Assembly: GCA_038043245.1 (NCBI GenBank)
Contig: JBBTCH010000001.1
Span: 682,001 to 746,000 of the forward strand
DNA length: 64,000 bases
DNA from: JACPFV01 sp038043245
GTDB lineage: Bacteria; Pseudomonadota; Gammaproteobacteria; Nevskiales; Nevskiaceae
Direction of reading: 5' to 3'
Shown here: positions 1-9,136 of the stretch, piece by piece
How the letters are laid out: every line of letters starts with the position of its first letter
Position numbering within the stretch: the first letter of the stretch is position 1
Position numbers and translations under genes: made by a program
The notes under the pieces: model-generated
The model's database searches: none
Told to the model about the DNA's origin: nothing
What the model saw: only the letters and a program-made list of their open reading frames with translations

Positions 1-711
1 CCACGCCAGCCCTTCAGCGATGGCGGTCTTGCCGACGCCGGCCTCACCGACCAGCAGCGGATTGTTCTTGCGCCGGCGGCATAGCGTCTGCATCACCCGC
101 TCCATCTCCAGTTCGCGACCGATTAACGGGTCGATCTGGCCCTTGGCGGCGCGTTCGTTGAGATTCTGCGCGAACTGTTCCAGCGCGGTTTTCTGCGGCG
201 CGGATTTGTCACCGGATTCTTTTTCCTCGCCGTCGCCAGTCGGCGACGGCGCCTCTTGCGGCGTGGCCGGATTTGATTTGGCGATGCCGTGTGAGATGAA
301 ATTGACCACGTCGAGCCGCGTCACACCCAACTCGTTCAACAGGTAAACCGCGTGCGTGTCCTTCTCGCTGAAGATCGCCACCAGCACATTGAGCGTACTC
401 ACCTGCTTCTTGCCAGCGGACTGGACGTGATAGATCGCGCGCTGGAGGACACGCTGGAACGACAGCGTCGGCTGAACCTCACGACTGTTCTCGTCCTTGA
501 TCGCCTGTACGTTCTTGGCGATGTAGTCGCGCAGATTGTGTTCCAGCGAATCGAGATCGGTGCCGGCGGCGGTCAGCACTTCGTTGACATTGGCGTCGGC
601 CAACAGCGCCAGCAGCAGGTGTTCGACCGTCAGCAGGTCATGGCCCTCGCCGCGCGCAGAGGCAAACGCCGAATCCAGCGACTTCTGCAGTTCGTCGGAG
701 AGGATGCTCAT
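1..711 (-). CDS. clpA: ATP-dependent Clp protease ATP-binding subunit ClpA (5' part, cut by window edge)
   Basis: AAA+ unfoldase that feeds substrates to ClpP in the cytoplasm. Only the first 237 codons are in the window; the gene runs off its left edge. Residues 1-140 form the double Clp N-domain (start MSILSDELQKSLDSAFA). A charged Pro/Glu/Lys linker follows, then the start of D1 with GEAGVGKT (Walker A) at about 222-229. The ATG overlaps the clpS TGA as ATGA, so the two are translationally coupled: the adaptor is made first, then its unfoldase. ClpB is encoded separately at 11050 and lacks this N-domain sequence, so the assignment to ClpA is secure. Confidence 0.95.
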   Translation of the reverse strand, partial: MSILSDELQKSLDSAFASARGEGHDLLTVEHLLLALLADANVNEVLTAAGTDLDSLEHNLRDYIAKNVQAIKDENSREVQPTLSFQRVLQRAIYHVQSAGKKQVSTLNVLVAIFSEKDTHAVYLLNELGVTRLDVVNFISHGIAKSNPATPQEAPSPTGDGEEKESGDKSAPQKTALEQFAQNLNERAAKGQIDPLIGRELEMERVMQTLCRRRKNNPLLVGEAGVGKTAIAEGLAW

Positions 712-1034
712 GCTTTCTCCATCACGGTCATCAGGGGATGCTGATGGCGGCGCGCATAGGCGTTGACCTGCGCCACCTTGGTTTCAGCGATCTCGACCGG
801 AAAGATCCCAGCGACCGCGCGGCCCTGCGTATGCACGGCCAGCATGATCTGCACCGCTTTTTCGTGCCCATGGTGAAAGAACGTCCGCAAGATCTGCACC
901 ACGAACTCCATCGGCGTGAAGTCGTCGTTGACCATGACGACTTTATACAGCGGTGGCTGCTGGGTACGCGGCCGTGCCTCCTCGATGACGGTATCGAGCG
1001 TGCCCAGCGGTTCGTCAAGTGCCTTCTTGCTCAT
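708..1034 (-). CDS. clpS: ClpS adaptor protein for ClpAP (N-end rule)
   Basis: Small cytoplasmic adaptor that delivers N-degron substrates to ClpA. At 108 residues it has normal family length. The N-degron pocket signature VNDDFTPMEFV is at residues 35-45 with the acidic pair D37/D38, and the pocket histidine is H68 (AVHTQG). The N-terminal 28 residues are the usual disordered extension that engages ClpA. It lies directly upstream of clpA with a 4-base ATGA overlap. No Shine-Dalgarno sequence precedes its ATG; instead a TATGAT box lies six bases upstream, so the mRNA may be leaderless. Confidence 0.96.
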   Translation of the reverse strand: MSKKALDEPLGTLDTVIEEARPRTQQPPLYKVVMVNDDFTPMEFVVQILRTFFHHGHEKAVQIMLAVHTQGRAVAGIFPVEIAETKVAQVNAYARRHQHPLMTVMEKA

Positions 1035-1040
1035 GGATTC

Positions 1041-1068
1041 ATCATAGCCAACTCGAACGAGATGAAAA
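1041..1068 (-). promoter_or_regulatory. Candidate promoter of clpS-clpA
   Basis: On the minus strand TTTTCA (1068-1063), a 16-base spacer and TATGAT (1046-1041) precede the clpS ATG (1034) by only six bases. The -10 matches consensus at 5/6 and the -35 at 4/6. Transcription would begin at or next to the start codon. No ribosome-binding site is visible to contradict this. Confidence 0.4.
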
Positions 1069-1208
1069 GTCCTGCATCGGTGTCCAGTAAGTGATGTCTA
1101 GTCCCCGGTAATGCGGACGATTTCGCCTGACTCAATAGACACCAAAACAATATCGCGCCCACACGAGGAGCTTTTGGCCTCGAAACGGCAGTGGCAACGC
1201 GCAAGGCA

Positions 1209-1253
1209 CTGGATCCCCGCTTGCGCGGGGATGACTTCACTGAAGTGAAGTCA
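1209..1253. repeat. 45-bp palindromic intergenic repeat, copy 1 (two hairpins)
   Basis: Begins CTGGATCCCCGC on the plus strand. The first hairpin is CCCCGC-TTGC-GCGGGG. The second has a nine-base-pair stem at 1232-1240 and 1245-1253 around a TGAA loop (TTCA on the other strand). The minus-strand TGA stop codon of the cyclase gene (1253-1251) forms the first three bases of this stem. A second copy of identical length at 46731-46775 differs by compensatory stem changes. The rest of 1035-1208 holds the clpS promoter and nothing else recognisable. Confidence 0.85.
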
Positions 1254-3473
1254 CTTGTGGGTAAAGGTAAACGCGCCGTCCCAGCTCTTGCCGGGCGGGT
1301 TCTCGCGCAACCAGAGGATGCGCTCGAGAAAGATGTCGTAGATCGGCTGCGGATTGTCGCCGGTCTTGAGGGTGAAGAATTCCTGCTCGGCGTCGTCCCA
1401 TTTCTGCTCGCGGTACAGCTTCATCGCGCCACGCTGACGCGCAAGATCCTGCCGCACCGCCGGGTCGAGCGCGTCCTTGGGTCCCATCGGTTCGTAGATC
1501 GGCACCGGTTCGTTCTTGCCCTTGACGCGCACCACATCCACCTCGCGGAACGACCAGTCGCTCGGCGCCTGTCCACGGGTGAATTCGCTGACCAGCACGC
1601 CGACGCCGTATTCCTTAGTCAGACCTTCGAGGCGCGCGCCGAGGTTCACCGAGTCGCCCATCACCGTGTAGGCGCGTCGGAACTCCGAACCCATGTTGCC
1701 GACGTTCATCTTGCCGGTGTTGAGACCGACGCCGATGTTGAGCCGGGGCCAGCCGCGTTTCTCGAATTCGTCGTCGAGTTCACGCACGGCTTTCATCATC
1801 TCCATCGCCGCGTTCATGCCGTGCACCGCGTGCTGGTCGTCGGCCAGCGGCGCGCCCCAGAACGCCATGATCGCGTCGCCGATGTATTTATCGATGGTGC
1901 CGCGATGCTTCTGGATCACCGACGTCTGTTTGGTCAGGAAGATGTTCATCATCTGCGCCAGGTCCTTGGCTTCCAGCTTCTCCGACACGCTGGTGAAGCC
2001 ACGCACGTCGGAGAACAACACCGTCATCTCGCGGCTCTCGCCTTCCATCGAAATCTGGCCGCCCTTGTCGGCCATCTCCGCCACCACTTCCGGCGGCACG
2101 TACTCACCGAACATCTTCGAGATGTCACGCGCCTTGCGCGATTCGATGAAATAGCCATAGAGCAACTGCGCCAGGAACACCGACAGCGTGTAAGCGATCG
2201 GCACGCCCATCGGCATGATGAAGTTCGCGCTCCACAATCCAAACGCCAGCACCGTCACCAGCACCAACAGCGCGGCTGCGACACTGGCGCTGCCCAGAGG
2301 CGACAAGCGTGGGAACAACAATGCAAGGGTCAAGCCGATGACCACCAGCAGCACGATTTCGATGCCGAGGTAATACGGCGCCTTCTGCTTGATGCGGCCA
2401 TCGAGGAACCCCGACACGATGTTGGCGTGCACTTCGACGCCGGGAAAAACATTGCCGACCGGCGTGACGCGGATATCCCTCAGGCCTGCCGCACTCGCAC
2501 CGACCAGCGCGATGGTGCCTTTGAGCTTGGCCGAATCGGCGGTGCCACGGATGACGTCAGTCGCTGAGATATAGGGAAAGCTGAAAACTGGGCCACGGTA
2601 GGGCACATAGACCGCCGCAGAGCCATCCACCGGCGCGGTCAATCCGCCGACGCGGACGCGCTCCAGATTGAGCGAGCCGCGCGCTTCAGGCGGATCGAAC
2701 TCCAGCGCCACACCCTTGTTGCCGGTGGCCAGATTCACCAGGGCCAGATCCAGCGAGCCGTACAGCACGCCTTTGTATTTCTGCAGCAGCGGCACGCGGC
2801 GGTTGACGCCGTCGGTATCGGTGGTGGTGTCGGTATAACCGCAGAACGGGGTCGCATCCTGCAACGCCGTGATGTTGCCGCCGAAGCCGATCGGCGCCGG
2901 AAATTCCACGCTGTATTGCTTGACCGCGGTTTCATCCATCACCGGCTGGCACAAGGCGCCGACTTCGGCGGCCTCGCCCGGTGCGACGAAATTCTTCATG
3001 AAAGTGCCCAGCACCACAGGCCGGCCACGCATCGCCGCCGCGAACTGGCCGTCGTAATCCAGCTGCGGCCGCAAGCCTTCCAGACGCTGCGAGAATCCGC
3101 TCAGATCCGCCAGCTCTTTCTGCGCCAGCCGCTCCAGCAGGTCCAGGCCCGAGCGGCGATCCGGCTCCGGGAAGAAGAAGTCGAAGCCGAGCACGGCGAC
3201 GCCGTACTTGTCGAACGCGTTGTTGACCAGCGCCGCGAATTTGTCACGCGTCCACGACTGCCATTGGCCTTCGGCCGCGAGGCTTTTCTCGTCAATGTCG
3301 ATGATGACCACGCGCGGATCCAGCGTGCGCGGCATGGTCAGCAGGATACGGGCGTCGTAGGTGAAGTTCTCGATGGTGTCGAGCAGGCGCAGCGGCAACC
3401 AGCCGGCGCTATGGATCATGAACAGAATCAGCACCAGTCCGCTGATCAACAGACGGATCAATGTGCGCGGCAT
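1251..3473 (-). CDS. CHASE2-domain class III adenylate/guanylate cyclase
   Basis: Predicted inner-membrane sensor cyclase of 740 residues. After a first transmembrane segment (about 5-22) comes a large periplasmic CHASE2 sensor domain (about 30-340, with VVIIDIDEKSLAAEGQW and VLGFDFFFPEPD). A cluster of hydrophobic helices follows (about 350-435), then a cytoplasmic class III cyclase domain with the metal-binding motif VLFSDVRGFTSVSE and the later motifs YIGDAIMAFWG and YTVMGDSVNLGARLE. The chosen ATG at 3473 has a good AGGGGAG ribosome-binding site nine bases upstream; the longer frame upstream lacks family similarity. It is divergent from gspC. The sensed signal cannot be read from sequence. 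The choice of cAMP over cGMP is the family default, not proven. Confidence 0.9.
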   Translation of the reverse strand: MPRTLIRLLISGLVLILFMIHSAGWLPLRLLDTIENFTYDARILLTMPRTLDPRVVIIDIDEKSLAAEGQWQSWTRDKFAALVNNAFDKYGVAVLGFDFFFPEPDRRSGLDLLERLAQKELADLSGFSQRLEGLRPQLDYDGQFAAAMRGRPVVLGTFMKNFVAPGEAAEVGALCQPVMDETAVKQYSVEFPAPIGFGGNITALQDATPFCGYTDTTTDTDGVNRRVPLLQKYKGVLYGSLDLALVNLATGNKGVALEFDPPEARGSLNLERVRVGGLTAPVDGSAAVYVPYRGPVFSFPYISATDVIRGTADSAKLKGTIALVGASAAGLRDIRVTPVGNVFPGVEVHANIVSGFLDGRIKQKAPYYLGIEIVLLVVIGLTLALLFPRLSPLGSASVAAALLVLVTVLAFGLWSANFIMPMGVPIAYTLSVFLAQLLYGYFIESRKARDISKMFGEYVPPEVVAEMADKGGQISMEGESREMTVLFSDVRGFTSVSEKLEAKDLAQMMNIFLTKQTSVIQKHRGTIDKYIGDAIMAFWGAPLADDQHAVHGMNAAMEMMKAVRELDDEFEKRGWPRLNIGVGLNTGKMNVGNMGSEFRRAYTVMGDSVNLGARLEGLTKEYGVGVLVSEFTRGQAPSDWSFREVDVVRVKGKNEPVPIYEPMGPKDALDPAVRQDLARQRGAMKLYREQKWDDAEQEFFTLKTGDNPQPIYDIFLERILWLRENPPGKSWDGAFTFTHK

Positions 3474-3552
3474 CTGCGGCTCCCCTAGAACCTTATATCT
3501 ACACGTTACTAAAGACTGCCGCCCCCCGGCAAACACCGCTATCATCGCGCGC

Positions 3553-4434
3553 ATGACTTCCGTGCTGCTGGAACAACCCTTGGCGTGGGCACTGCGCGTC
3601 TGGGAACGACACGGATCGCGCCTGCCCGCGTTTGCTTCGACTGCGTTCACTGTTCTGCTGGCCATCGCCCTGGCGCAACTGGTTTGGCTGTTGTTGCCGA
3701 CGCCGGACACGGCTGCATGGCGGCCGATGCCGGCGGCGACCCAACCCATCACCCGTGATCGGCGCGCTGATGTCAGCGCGATCGTCAGTGCGCATCTTTT
3801 CGGCGTGTATCAACCGACCGTGGTCACTGCCCAGGCTGCGCGCGAAATGCCGGAAACCCCGCTGAACCTGACCCTGATGGGCATCTTCGCCGGCACCTCC
3901 GAGGATTATTCGCGCGCGCTGATCGCGCAGCAGGGCGGCTCCGAACAAGCGTACGCACCGGGCGACCGCGTGACGTCGGGGGTGGTTCTGCAAAAAATCA
4001 TGACCGATCGCGTGATCCTCCAGCGCGATGGCCGGCTGGAGACGCTGCGTCTGGAAAAAGACAAGCCCAGTACGGCCGAAGCACCGGCGGCGGTCGAAAC
4101 CGCCAGCGCCGATGCCGGTGGCGCGCAGGATCTCATCCGCATTCGCGACGAGATGCTGCGCGACCCGTCCAAGGCCAGCGAATACATGCGCGTGCAACCG
4201 GCACAGCAGAACGGACAGCTGCGTGGCTATCGCGTTTATCCGGGGCGCGACCGCGCCGCCTTCAATAGCACCGGCCTACGGCCCGGCGATCTGGTGACCT
4301 CCGTCAACGGCGTGGAGCTCAATGACGCCGGCCGCGCCTTACAATTGCTCGGCCAGCTGGCGCAGAGCAATCAGATCAACATGACCGTCGAACGTGGCGG
4401 CCAGCCCCAGAACATCAATCTCAGCCTGAACTGA
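3553..4434 (+). CDS. gspC: Type II secretion system protein GspC
   Basis: Inner-membrane clamp protein that links the T2SS platform to the secretin. Of its 293 residues, a short cytoplasmic N-terminus is followed by one membrane segment (about 28-48), a Pro/Thr-rich periplasmic linker, the HR domain (about 75-165, with LNLTLMGIFAG and GDRVTSGVVLQKI) and a C-terminal PDZ domain (about 215-293, with GLRPGDLVTSVNGVEL). The start at 3553 places the membrane helix at the usual distance from the N-terminus; the frame is open upstream but does not look coding. No Shine-Dalgarno sequence is seen, and a TATCAT box ends eight bases before the ATG. It is followed six bases later by gspD. Confidence 0.93.
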   Translation: MTSVLLEQPLAWALRVWERHGSRLPAFASTAFTVLLAIALAQLVWLLLPTPDTAAWRPMPAATQPITRDRRADVSAIVSAHLFGVYQPTVVTAQAAREMPETPLNLTLMGIFAGTSEDYSRALIAQQGGSEQAYAPGDRVTSGVVLQKIMTDRVILQRDGRLETLRLEKDKPSTAEAPAAVETASADAGGAQDLIRIRDEMLRDPSKASEYMRVQPAQQNGQLRGYRVYPGRDRAAFNSTGLRPGDLVTSVNGVELNDAGRALQLLGQLAQSNQINMTVERGGQPQNINLSLN

Positions 4435-4440
4435 AGCCCT

Positions 4441-6390
4441 ATGAATTCCCATTCGAAGAAATCCTTCATCCTCGGTGTCGCGCTGTGGCTGGGCGCCACC
4501 ACGGCGCAGTCGGCGGTGACGCTCAACCTCAAGGACGCCGACATCAACACCCTGATCGCGACGGTCAGCGAAGTCACTGGCAAGAATTTCATCGTCGATA
4601 CGCGCGTCAAGGGCAAGGTCACGGTGATCTCGTCGTCGCCGATGACCGCCGACGCGGTCTACCAGACTTTCCTCGCGGTGCTTGAAGTCAACGGTTTCGC
4701 CGCAATCCCGTCCGGCGGCGCCATCAAGATCCTTCCGGACACCAACGCACGCACTGACGGCGCCCAGCCCGGCGCGGATGTCGTCACCCGCATCTACCAG
4801 ATCCAGAACATCTCGGCCGCGCAACTGGTGCCGATCCTGCGGCCGCTGGTGCCGCAGTGGGGCCACCTCGCCGCATACGCGCCAACCAACATGCTGATCA
4901 TCACCGACCGCACCGCCAACGTGCAGCGTCTGGATACGCTGATCAAGGAAATGGACCAGACCGGTGACCGCAGCCTGGAACTGATCAAGCTGCAATACGC
5001 CGCCGCCGGCGAAGTGGTGCGCATCCTTACCACCCTGACGCAAGCGGACAAAACAGCTGACCCCGGCGGCCGGCAACCCTCGGTGATCGCGGATGAGCGC
5101 TCCAACAGCGTGCTGATTGGCGGCGACCGCGGCGACCGCCAGCGCCTGCGCGAGATCGTCGCCCAGCTCGACACGCCGCTGTCGGAAGATGGCGCCACAC
5201 AAGTCGTGTATCTGCGCTACGCCAACGCCGAAAATCTGGCGCCGATCCTCGAAGGCTACGCGCAATCGGCCGATGCCGGTTCACGTCCCACGGGCGCTGC
5301 CGCTGCACCGGCCGCCGTCGCGTCGGGCGGCGGCGACGGCAAGACCCGCATCGTTGCCGACAAGGACACCAACGCGCTGGTCATCACCTCGAATCCGAAA
5401 ACCATGCGCGCGCTGCGCAATGTCATCGCCCAGCTCGACATCAAGCGCGCCCAGGTGATGGTCGAAACCATCATTGCCGAAGTCAGCGCGCAGAAAGCCT
5501 CGCAGCTTGGCGTGGACTGGGCGGTGTACCAGCCCGACGTCGGCGGCGCGACCGGCATTCTCTCGCCCAGCACTTTGCAGGCGCTGGCCACCGCCGCCGC
5601 GACCAGCAACCCCTTGGCGGCCGCCAGCGCCGTCGGCTCCGGCCTGACCGCCGCCACCGGCGTGTTCCGCAGTAAGGACACCAGCTTCGGCATCCTCGTC
5701 CGTGCGCTGCAAAGCGACGGCGATACCAACGTGCTGTCAACACCCTCGATCGTCGCCACCGACAACGAGGAGTCGAAGATCTCGGTCGGCCAGGAAGTGC
5801 CGTTCCTCACCGGCCAGTTCAGCAACACCGGCTCGACGCCGACCACCGGCGCGGTCAACCCCTTCCAGACCATCGAACGCAAGGATGTCGGCTTGACGCT
5901 GGGCCTGACGCCTCAGATCAACGAAGGCAACGACGTGCAGATGAAGATCAATCTGGAAGTGTCGGACGTCTCCAGTGGTGCCGGCACTGTCGGCACCTCG
6001 AGTCTGGTCACCAACAAACGCACCGTCACCACGACGGTCAGCGTCGAAAGCGGCCAGGTGCTGGTGCTCGGCGGCCTGCTCGACGACCGCGTGCTCGATT
6101 CCGAGAGCGGCATTCCACTGCTGTCGTCCATACCGCTGCTCGGCTGGCTGTTCCAGTCACGTTCGATCAATAAACAGAAACGCAATCTGATGGTGTTCAT
6201 CCGCCCGGCGATTCTCACGCAGCGTACCGAAGCCGATTACTACACGCGCCGCAAATACGATTTCGTGCGGCAGGCGCAGCAGGATGCGGTGAATCAGACC
6301 AAGTCCACGCCGCTGTCCAATTCGCCGCAGCCGGCCCTGCCGCCGTTCGACAGCATTCAGACCAAGCCGCTAGCGCCGCCTGCGAAATAA
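4441..6390 (+). CDS. gspD: Type II secretion system secretin GspD
   Basis: Outer-membrane secretin channel of the T2SS, 649 residues. A signal peptide (about 1-24, ending TAQSA) precedes the N0 domain (about 26-95) and three N1-N3 repeats. Repeat signatures include ADERSNSVLIGG and DKDTNALVIT. The C-terminal secretin domain (about 350-590) carries QEVPFLTGQF near residue 452 and ESGQVLVLGGLLDD. The Ala-rich insert with many Thr/Gly between about 350 and 410 is the usual variable stretch. It is in an operon with gspC, gspE and gspF. No pilotin gene is visible nearby. Confidence 0.96.
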   Translation: MNSHSKKSFILGVALWLGATTAQSAVTLNLKDADINTLIATVSEVTGKNFIVDTRVKGKVTVISSSPMTADAVYQTFLAVLEVNGFAAIPSGGAIKILPDTNARTDGAQPGADVVTRIYQIQNISAAQLVPILRPLVPQWGHLAAYAPTNMLIITDRTANVQRLDTLIKEMDQTGDRSLELIKLQYAAAGEVVRILTTLTQADKTADPGGRQPSVIADERSNSVLIGGDRGDRQRLREIVAQLDTPLSEDGATQVVYLRYANAENLAPILEGYAQSADAGSRPTGAAAAPAAVASGGGDGKTRIVADKDTNALVITSNPKTMRALRNVIAQLDIKRAQVMVETIIAEVSAQKASQLGVDWAVYQPDVGGATGILSPSTLQALATAAATSNPLAAASAVGSGLTAATGVFRSKDTSFGILVRALQSDGDTNVLSTPSIVATDNEESKISVGQEVPFLTGQFSNTGSTPTTGAVNPFQTIERKDVGLTLGLTPQINEGNDVQMKINLEVSDVSSGAGTVGTSSLVTNKRTVTTTVSVESGQVLVLGGLLDDRVLDSESGIPLLSSIPLLGWLFQSRSINKQKRNLMVFIRPAILTQRTEADYYTRRKYDFVRQAQQDAVNQTKSTPLSNSPQPALPPFDSIQTKPLAPPAK

Positions 6391-6409
6391 GTTTCGGCAC
6401 ATAAAATTT

Positions 6410-7903
6410 ATGGATGCCGTCCTGCGCCGCCCACCGTTTGCGTTCGCCAAGCGCCACGGCGTCGTCGTCACCGAGGACCACGGCACTCATGTCGCTGTGG
6501 TCTGTCGCCCGGGCGCGGGCCTCGAAGCGATCCAGGAAATCCAGCGTTTCATGCGCAAACCGGCGCGCCTGACCGTCGCCAGCGCCGTCGCCGAATTCGA
6601 CAGCCTGCTGGCGCGCACTTACGAAGGTCAGAGCACCGCCGCCGCCGGCTTGATGGAAGGCCTGGGTGACGAAGAAGACACCGACCTCGACAGCCTGACG
6701 CAGGCCCTCGCCGAAAAGCAGGATCTGCTCGAAGGCGACGACGACGCGCCGATCATCCGCTTCATCAACGGCCTGCTGGTCGAGGCGATCAAGGAAAACG
6801 CCTCGGACATCCATATCGAGACCTTCGAGAACCGCGTCACGGTGCGTTTCCGCGTCGACGGCGTGCTGCGCGAAGTACTGTCGCCGCCGCGCCAGCTGGC
6901 GCCGCGCATCGTCTCGCGCATCAAGGTCATGGCCAAACTCGATATCGCTGAGAAGCGCCTGCCGCAGGATGGCCGCATCTCGCGCGCCTTCGGCGGCAGG
7001 AAAGTGGACGTGCGCGTCAGCACCATCCCCACCGGCGTGCATCACGAGCGCGTGGTCATGCGCATCCTCGACAAGCAGGCTGAGCGCCTCGATCTCGACC
7101 AGCTCGGCATCGATGCCGCGCAGGTGCAGTCGCTCAAGCACATCATTTCGCACCCTTACGGCATCCTGCTGGTCACCGGCCCCACCGGCTCCGGCAAGAC
7201 CACCACGCTGTACTCGGCGCTGGCGGTGCTCAACGACCGCAGCCGCAACATCATGACGGTCGAGGACCCGATCGAGTACTACATCGACGGCATCGGCCAG
7301 ACCCAGGTGAACACCAAGGTCGAGATGACCTTCGCGCGCGGCCTGCGCGCGATCCTGCGCCAGGATCCGGATATCGTCATGGTCGGCGAGATCCGTGACC
7401 TCGATACCGCGCAGATCGCGGTGCAGGCCTCGCAGACCGGCCATCTGGTGCTCTCCACGCTGCACACCAACACCGCGGTCGGCGCGATCACGCGTCTGCG
7501 CGACATGGGCGTGGAGCCCTATCAGCTGTCGTCTTCGCTGGTCGGGCTGATGGCACAGCGCCTGGTGCGCCTGTTGTGCCACCACTGCAAGCAGCCCTAC
7601 GAAGCCAGTCTCGCGGAAAAAGAACAACTGGGACTGAAGAACCCCAAGGCGGCGCTCACGCTCTATAAAGCCGTCGGCTGTCCGCACTGCCGCGGCACCG
7701 GTTATCTCGGCCGCAGCGGCATTCATGAAATCATCGAAGTGGATCGCCAGCTCGAAACCATGATCCACGACAATGCCTCCGAGCAATCGCTGGAGACGTA
7801 CGCGCGCGAGCGCAGCCCTGGCATTCTCCAGTCCGGCCGCAACAAGGTGATCGCCGGCCAGACCACGCTGCGCGAGGTGTTGCGCGTCACCATCGAAGAT
7901 TAA
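6410..7903 (+). CDS. gspE: Type II secretion system ATPase GspE
   Basis: Cytoplasmic hexameric ATPase that drives pseudopilus assembly. The protein has 497 residues: an N-terminal N1E-like domain that binds GspL (1-130), then a RecA-like core with Walker A GPTGSGKT at about 257-264, an Asp box (IMTVEDPIEYYIDG) and Walker B (DPDIVMVGEIRD). A zinc site follows near 385-430 built from two CxxC pairs, CHHC and CPHC. The zinc motif separates GspE from PilT-type retraction ATPases. The ATG lies 19 bases after gspD. Confidence 0.96.
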   Translation: MDAVLRRPPFAFAKRHGVVVTEDHGTHVAVVCRPGAGLEAIQEIQRFMRKPARLTVASAVAEFDSLLARTYEGQSTAAAGLMEGLGDEEDTDLDSLTQALAEKQDLLEGDDDAPIIRFINGLLVEAIKENASDIHIETFENRVTVRFRVDGVLREVLSPPRQLAPRIVSRIKVMAKLDIAEKRLPQDGRISRAFGGRKVDVRVSTIPTGVHHERVVMRILDKQAERLDLDQLGIDAAQVQSLKHIISHPYGILLVTGPTGSGKTTTLYSALAVLNDRSRNIMTVEDPIEYYIDGIGQTQVNTKVEMTFARGLRAILRQDPDIVMVGEIRDLDTAQIAVQASQTGHLVLSTLHTNTAVGAITRLRDMGVEPYQLSSSLVGLMAQRLVRLLCHHCKQPYEASLAEKEQLGLKNPKAALTLYKAVGCPHCRGTGYLGRSGIHEIIEVDRQLETMIHDNASEQSLETYARERSPGILQSGRNKVIAGQTTLREVLRVTIED

Positions 7904-7918
7904 GCGGAAGATCCGACG

Positions 7919-9136
7919 GTGCCTGCTTACGAATTCGTCGCGCTCAACGCCAAGGGCAAACAGGAAAAAGGGCTGATCGAGGGCGATAGCCCGCGCGGCG
8001 TGCGCAGCCAGTTGCGCGACCGCGGTTTGAGTCCGCTCGAAGTCCATGAAGTCGCCGACCGCCGCGGGTCGGGTCGCCCGGTCTCGATCTTCGATCGCGG
8101 CGGCATCAGCAGCACCGAGCTGTCGTTGTTCACCCGGCAGCTGGCCACCCTCGCCCGCTCCGGGCTGCCGCTGGACGAGGCCCTGACCGCGGTTTCCCAG
8201 CAAAGCGAGAGCAGGCGCGTGCAACGGGTGACGCTCGGCGTACGCGCGGCGGTCACCGAAGGCAGCAGTCTGGCGCGTGCGCTAGCGCAGTTTCCCGGCG
8301 TGTTCCCGCCGATGTTCCGCGCCACCATCGAGGCCGGCGAGCAGTCCGGCAAGCTCGACGGCGTACTCGAACGACTCGCGGATTACGTGGAAAAACGCCA
8401 GGCGATGCAGAGCAAGATCATGCTCGCGGCGTTCTATCCGGCGATCCTCACCCTCGTCGCCATCGGCGTGGTTTCGCTGCTGCTGACCTATGTCGTGCCC
8501 AAGGTCGTGGACGTGTTCGCCGACCTCAAAGCCGAGCTGCCGCCGCTGACGCGTGGCCTGATCGCGATCTCCGATTTCCTCAATCAATACGGCATCGCGC
8601 TGCTTGTGGCGCTCGCCGTTGGCGGATTTTTTTTCGCGCGAGCCATGCGCAGCGACACGTTTGCCCGTGGCGTGCATCGCTGGCAACTCGGCCTGCCCTT
8701 GATCGGCCGGCTGACACGCGGCGCCAACACCGGCCGCTTCACACGCACGCTCGGCATCCTGTTCGGCAGCGGCGTGCCGATCCTCGACGCCATGCGCATC
8801 GGCACCCAAGTGGTGTCGAACCTGCCGATGCGCGACGCCATCGAGGTGGCAGCGCAGCGTGTGCGCGAAGGCGCGGCCGTGAGCAAAGCGCTGGGGGAGA
8901 GCAAACTGTTCCCGCCCATCACCCTGCACCTGATGGCCAGCGGCGAATCCTCCGGTCGCCTCGACGAGATGCTCGATCGCGCCGCTGACAATCAGGAACG
9001 CGAGGTCGAGACCCTGATCGCTGCCTTGATGGGCGTATTCGAGCCGCTGCTGATCCTCACGATGGGCGGCGTCGTGTTGATGATCGTCCTGGCCATCCTT
9101 TTGCCCATTTTTGATTTGAATACGCTGGTCAAATGA
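7919..9136 (+). CDS. gspF: Type II secretion system inner-membrane platform protein GspF
   Basis: Polytopic platform protein of the T2SS, 405 residues, starting with GTG. It has two T2SSF repeats (about 70-195 and 270-395) and three membrane segments near 165-195, 220-240 and 374-400. The N-terminus MPAYEFVALNAKGKQEKG is typical of the family. It is separated from gspE by 15 bases. Its TGA overlaps the ATG of the following radical SAM gene as ATGA. The usual downstream gspG-gspN genes are absent, so the remaining components must be elsewhere or missing. Confidence 0.95.
   Translation: MPAYEFVALNAKGKQEKGLIEGDSPRGVRSQLRDRGLSPLEVHEVADRRGSGRPVSIFDRGGISSTELSLFTRQLATLARSGLPLDEALTAVSQQSESRRVQRVTLGVRAAVTEGSSLARALAQFPGVFPPMFRATIEAGEQSGKLDGVLERLADYVEKRQAMQSKIMLAAFYPAILTLVAIGVVSLLLTYVVPKVVDVFADLKAELPPLTRGLIAISDFLNQYGIALLVALAVGGFFFARAMRSDTFARGVHRWQLGLPLIGRLTRGANTGRFTRTLGILFGSGVPILDAMRIGTQVVSNLPMRDAIEVAAQRVREGAAVSKALGESKLFPPITLHLMASGESSGRLDEMLDRAADNQEREVETLIAALMGVFEPLLILTMGGVVLMIVLAILLPIFDLNTLVK

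Noticed and set aside
1191..2567. 458-codon plus-strand frame opposite the cyclase
   Set aside because: His/Arg-rich, no domain; the cyclase on the other strand is complete.
6215..8224. 669-codon open frame on the minus strand opposite gspD/gspE/gspF
   Set aside because: Antisense shadow in GC-rich DNA; the plus-strand frames encode complete T2SS proteins and this one has His/Gln/Arg-rich composition without motifs.
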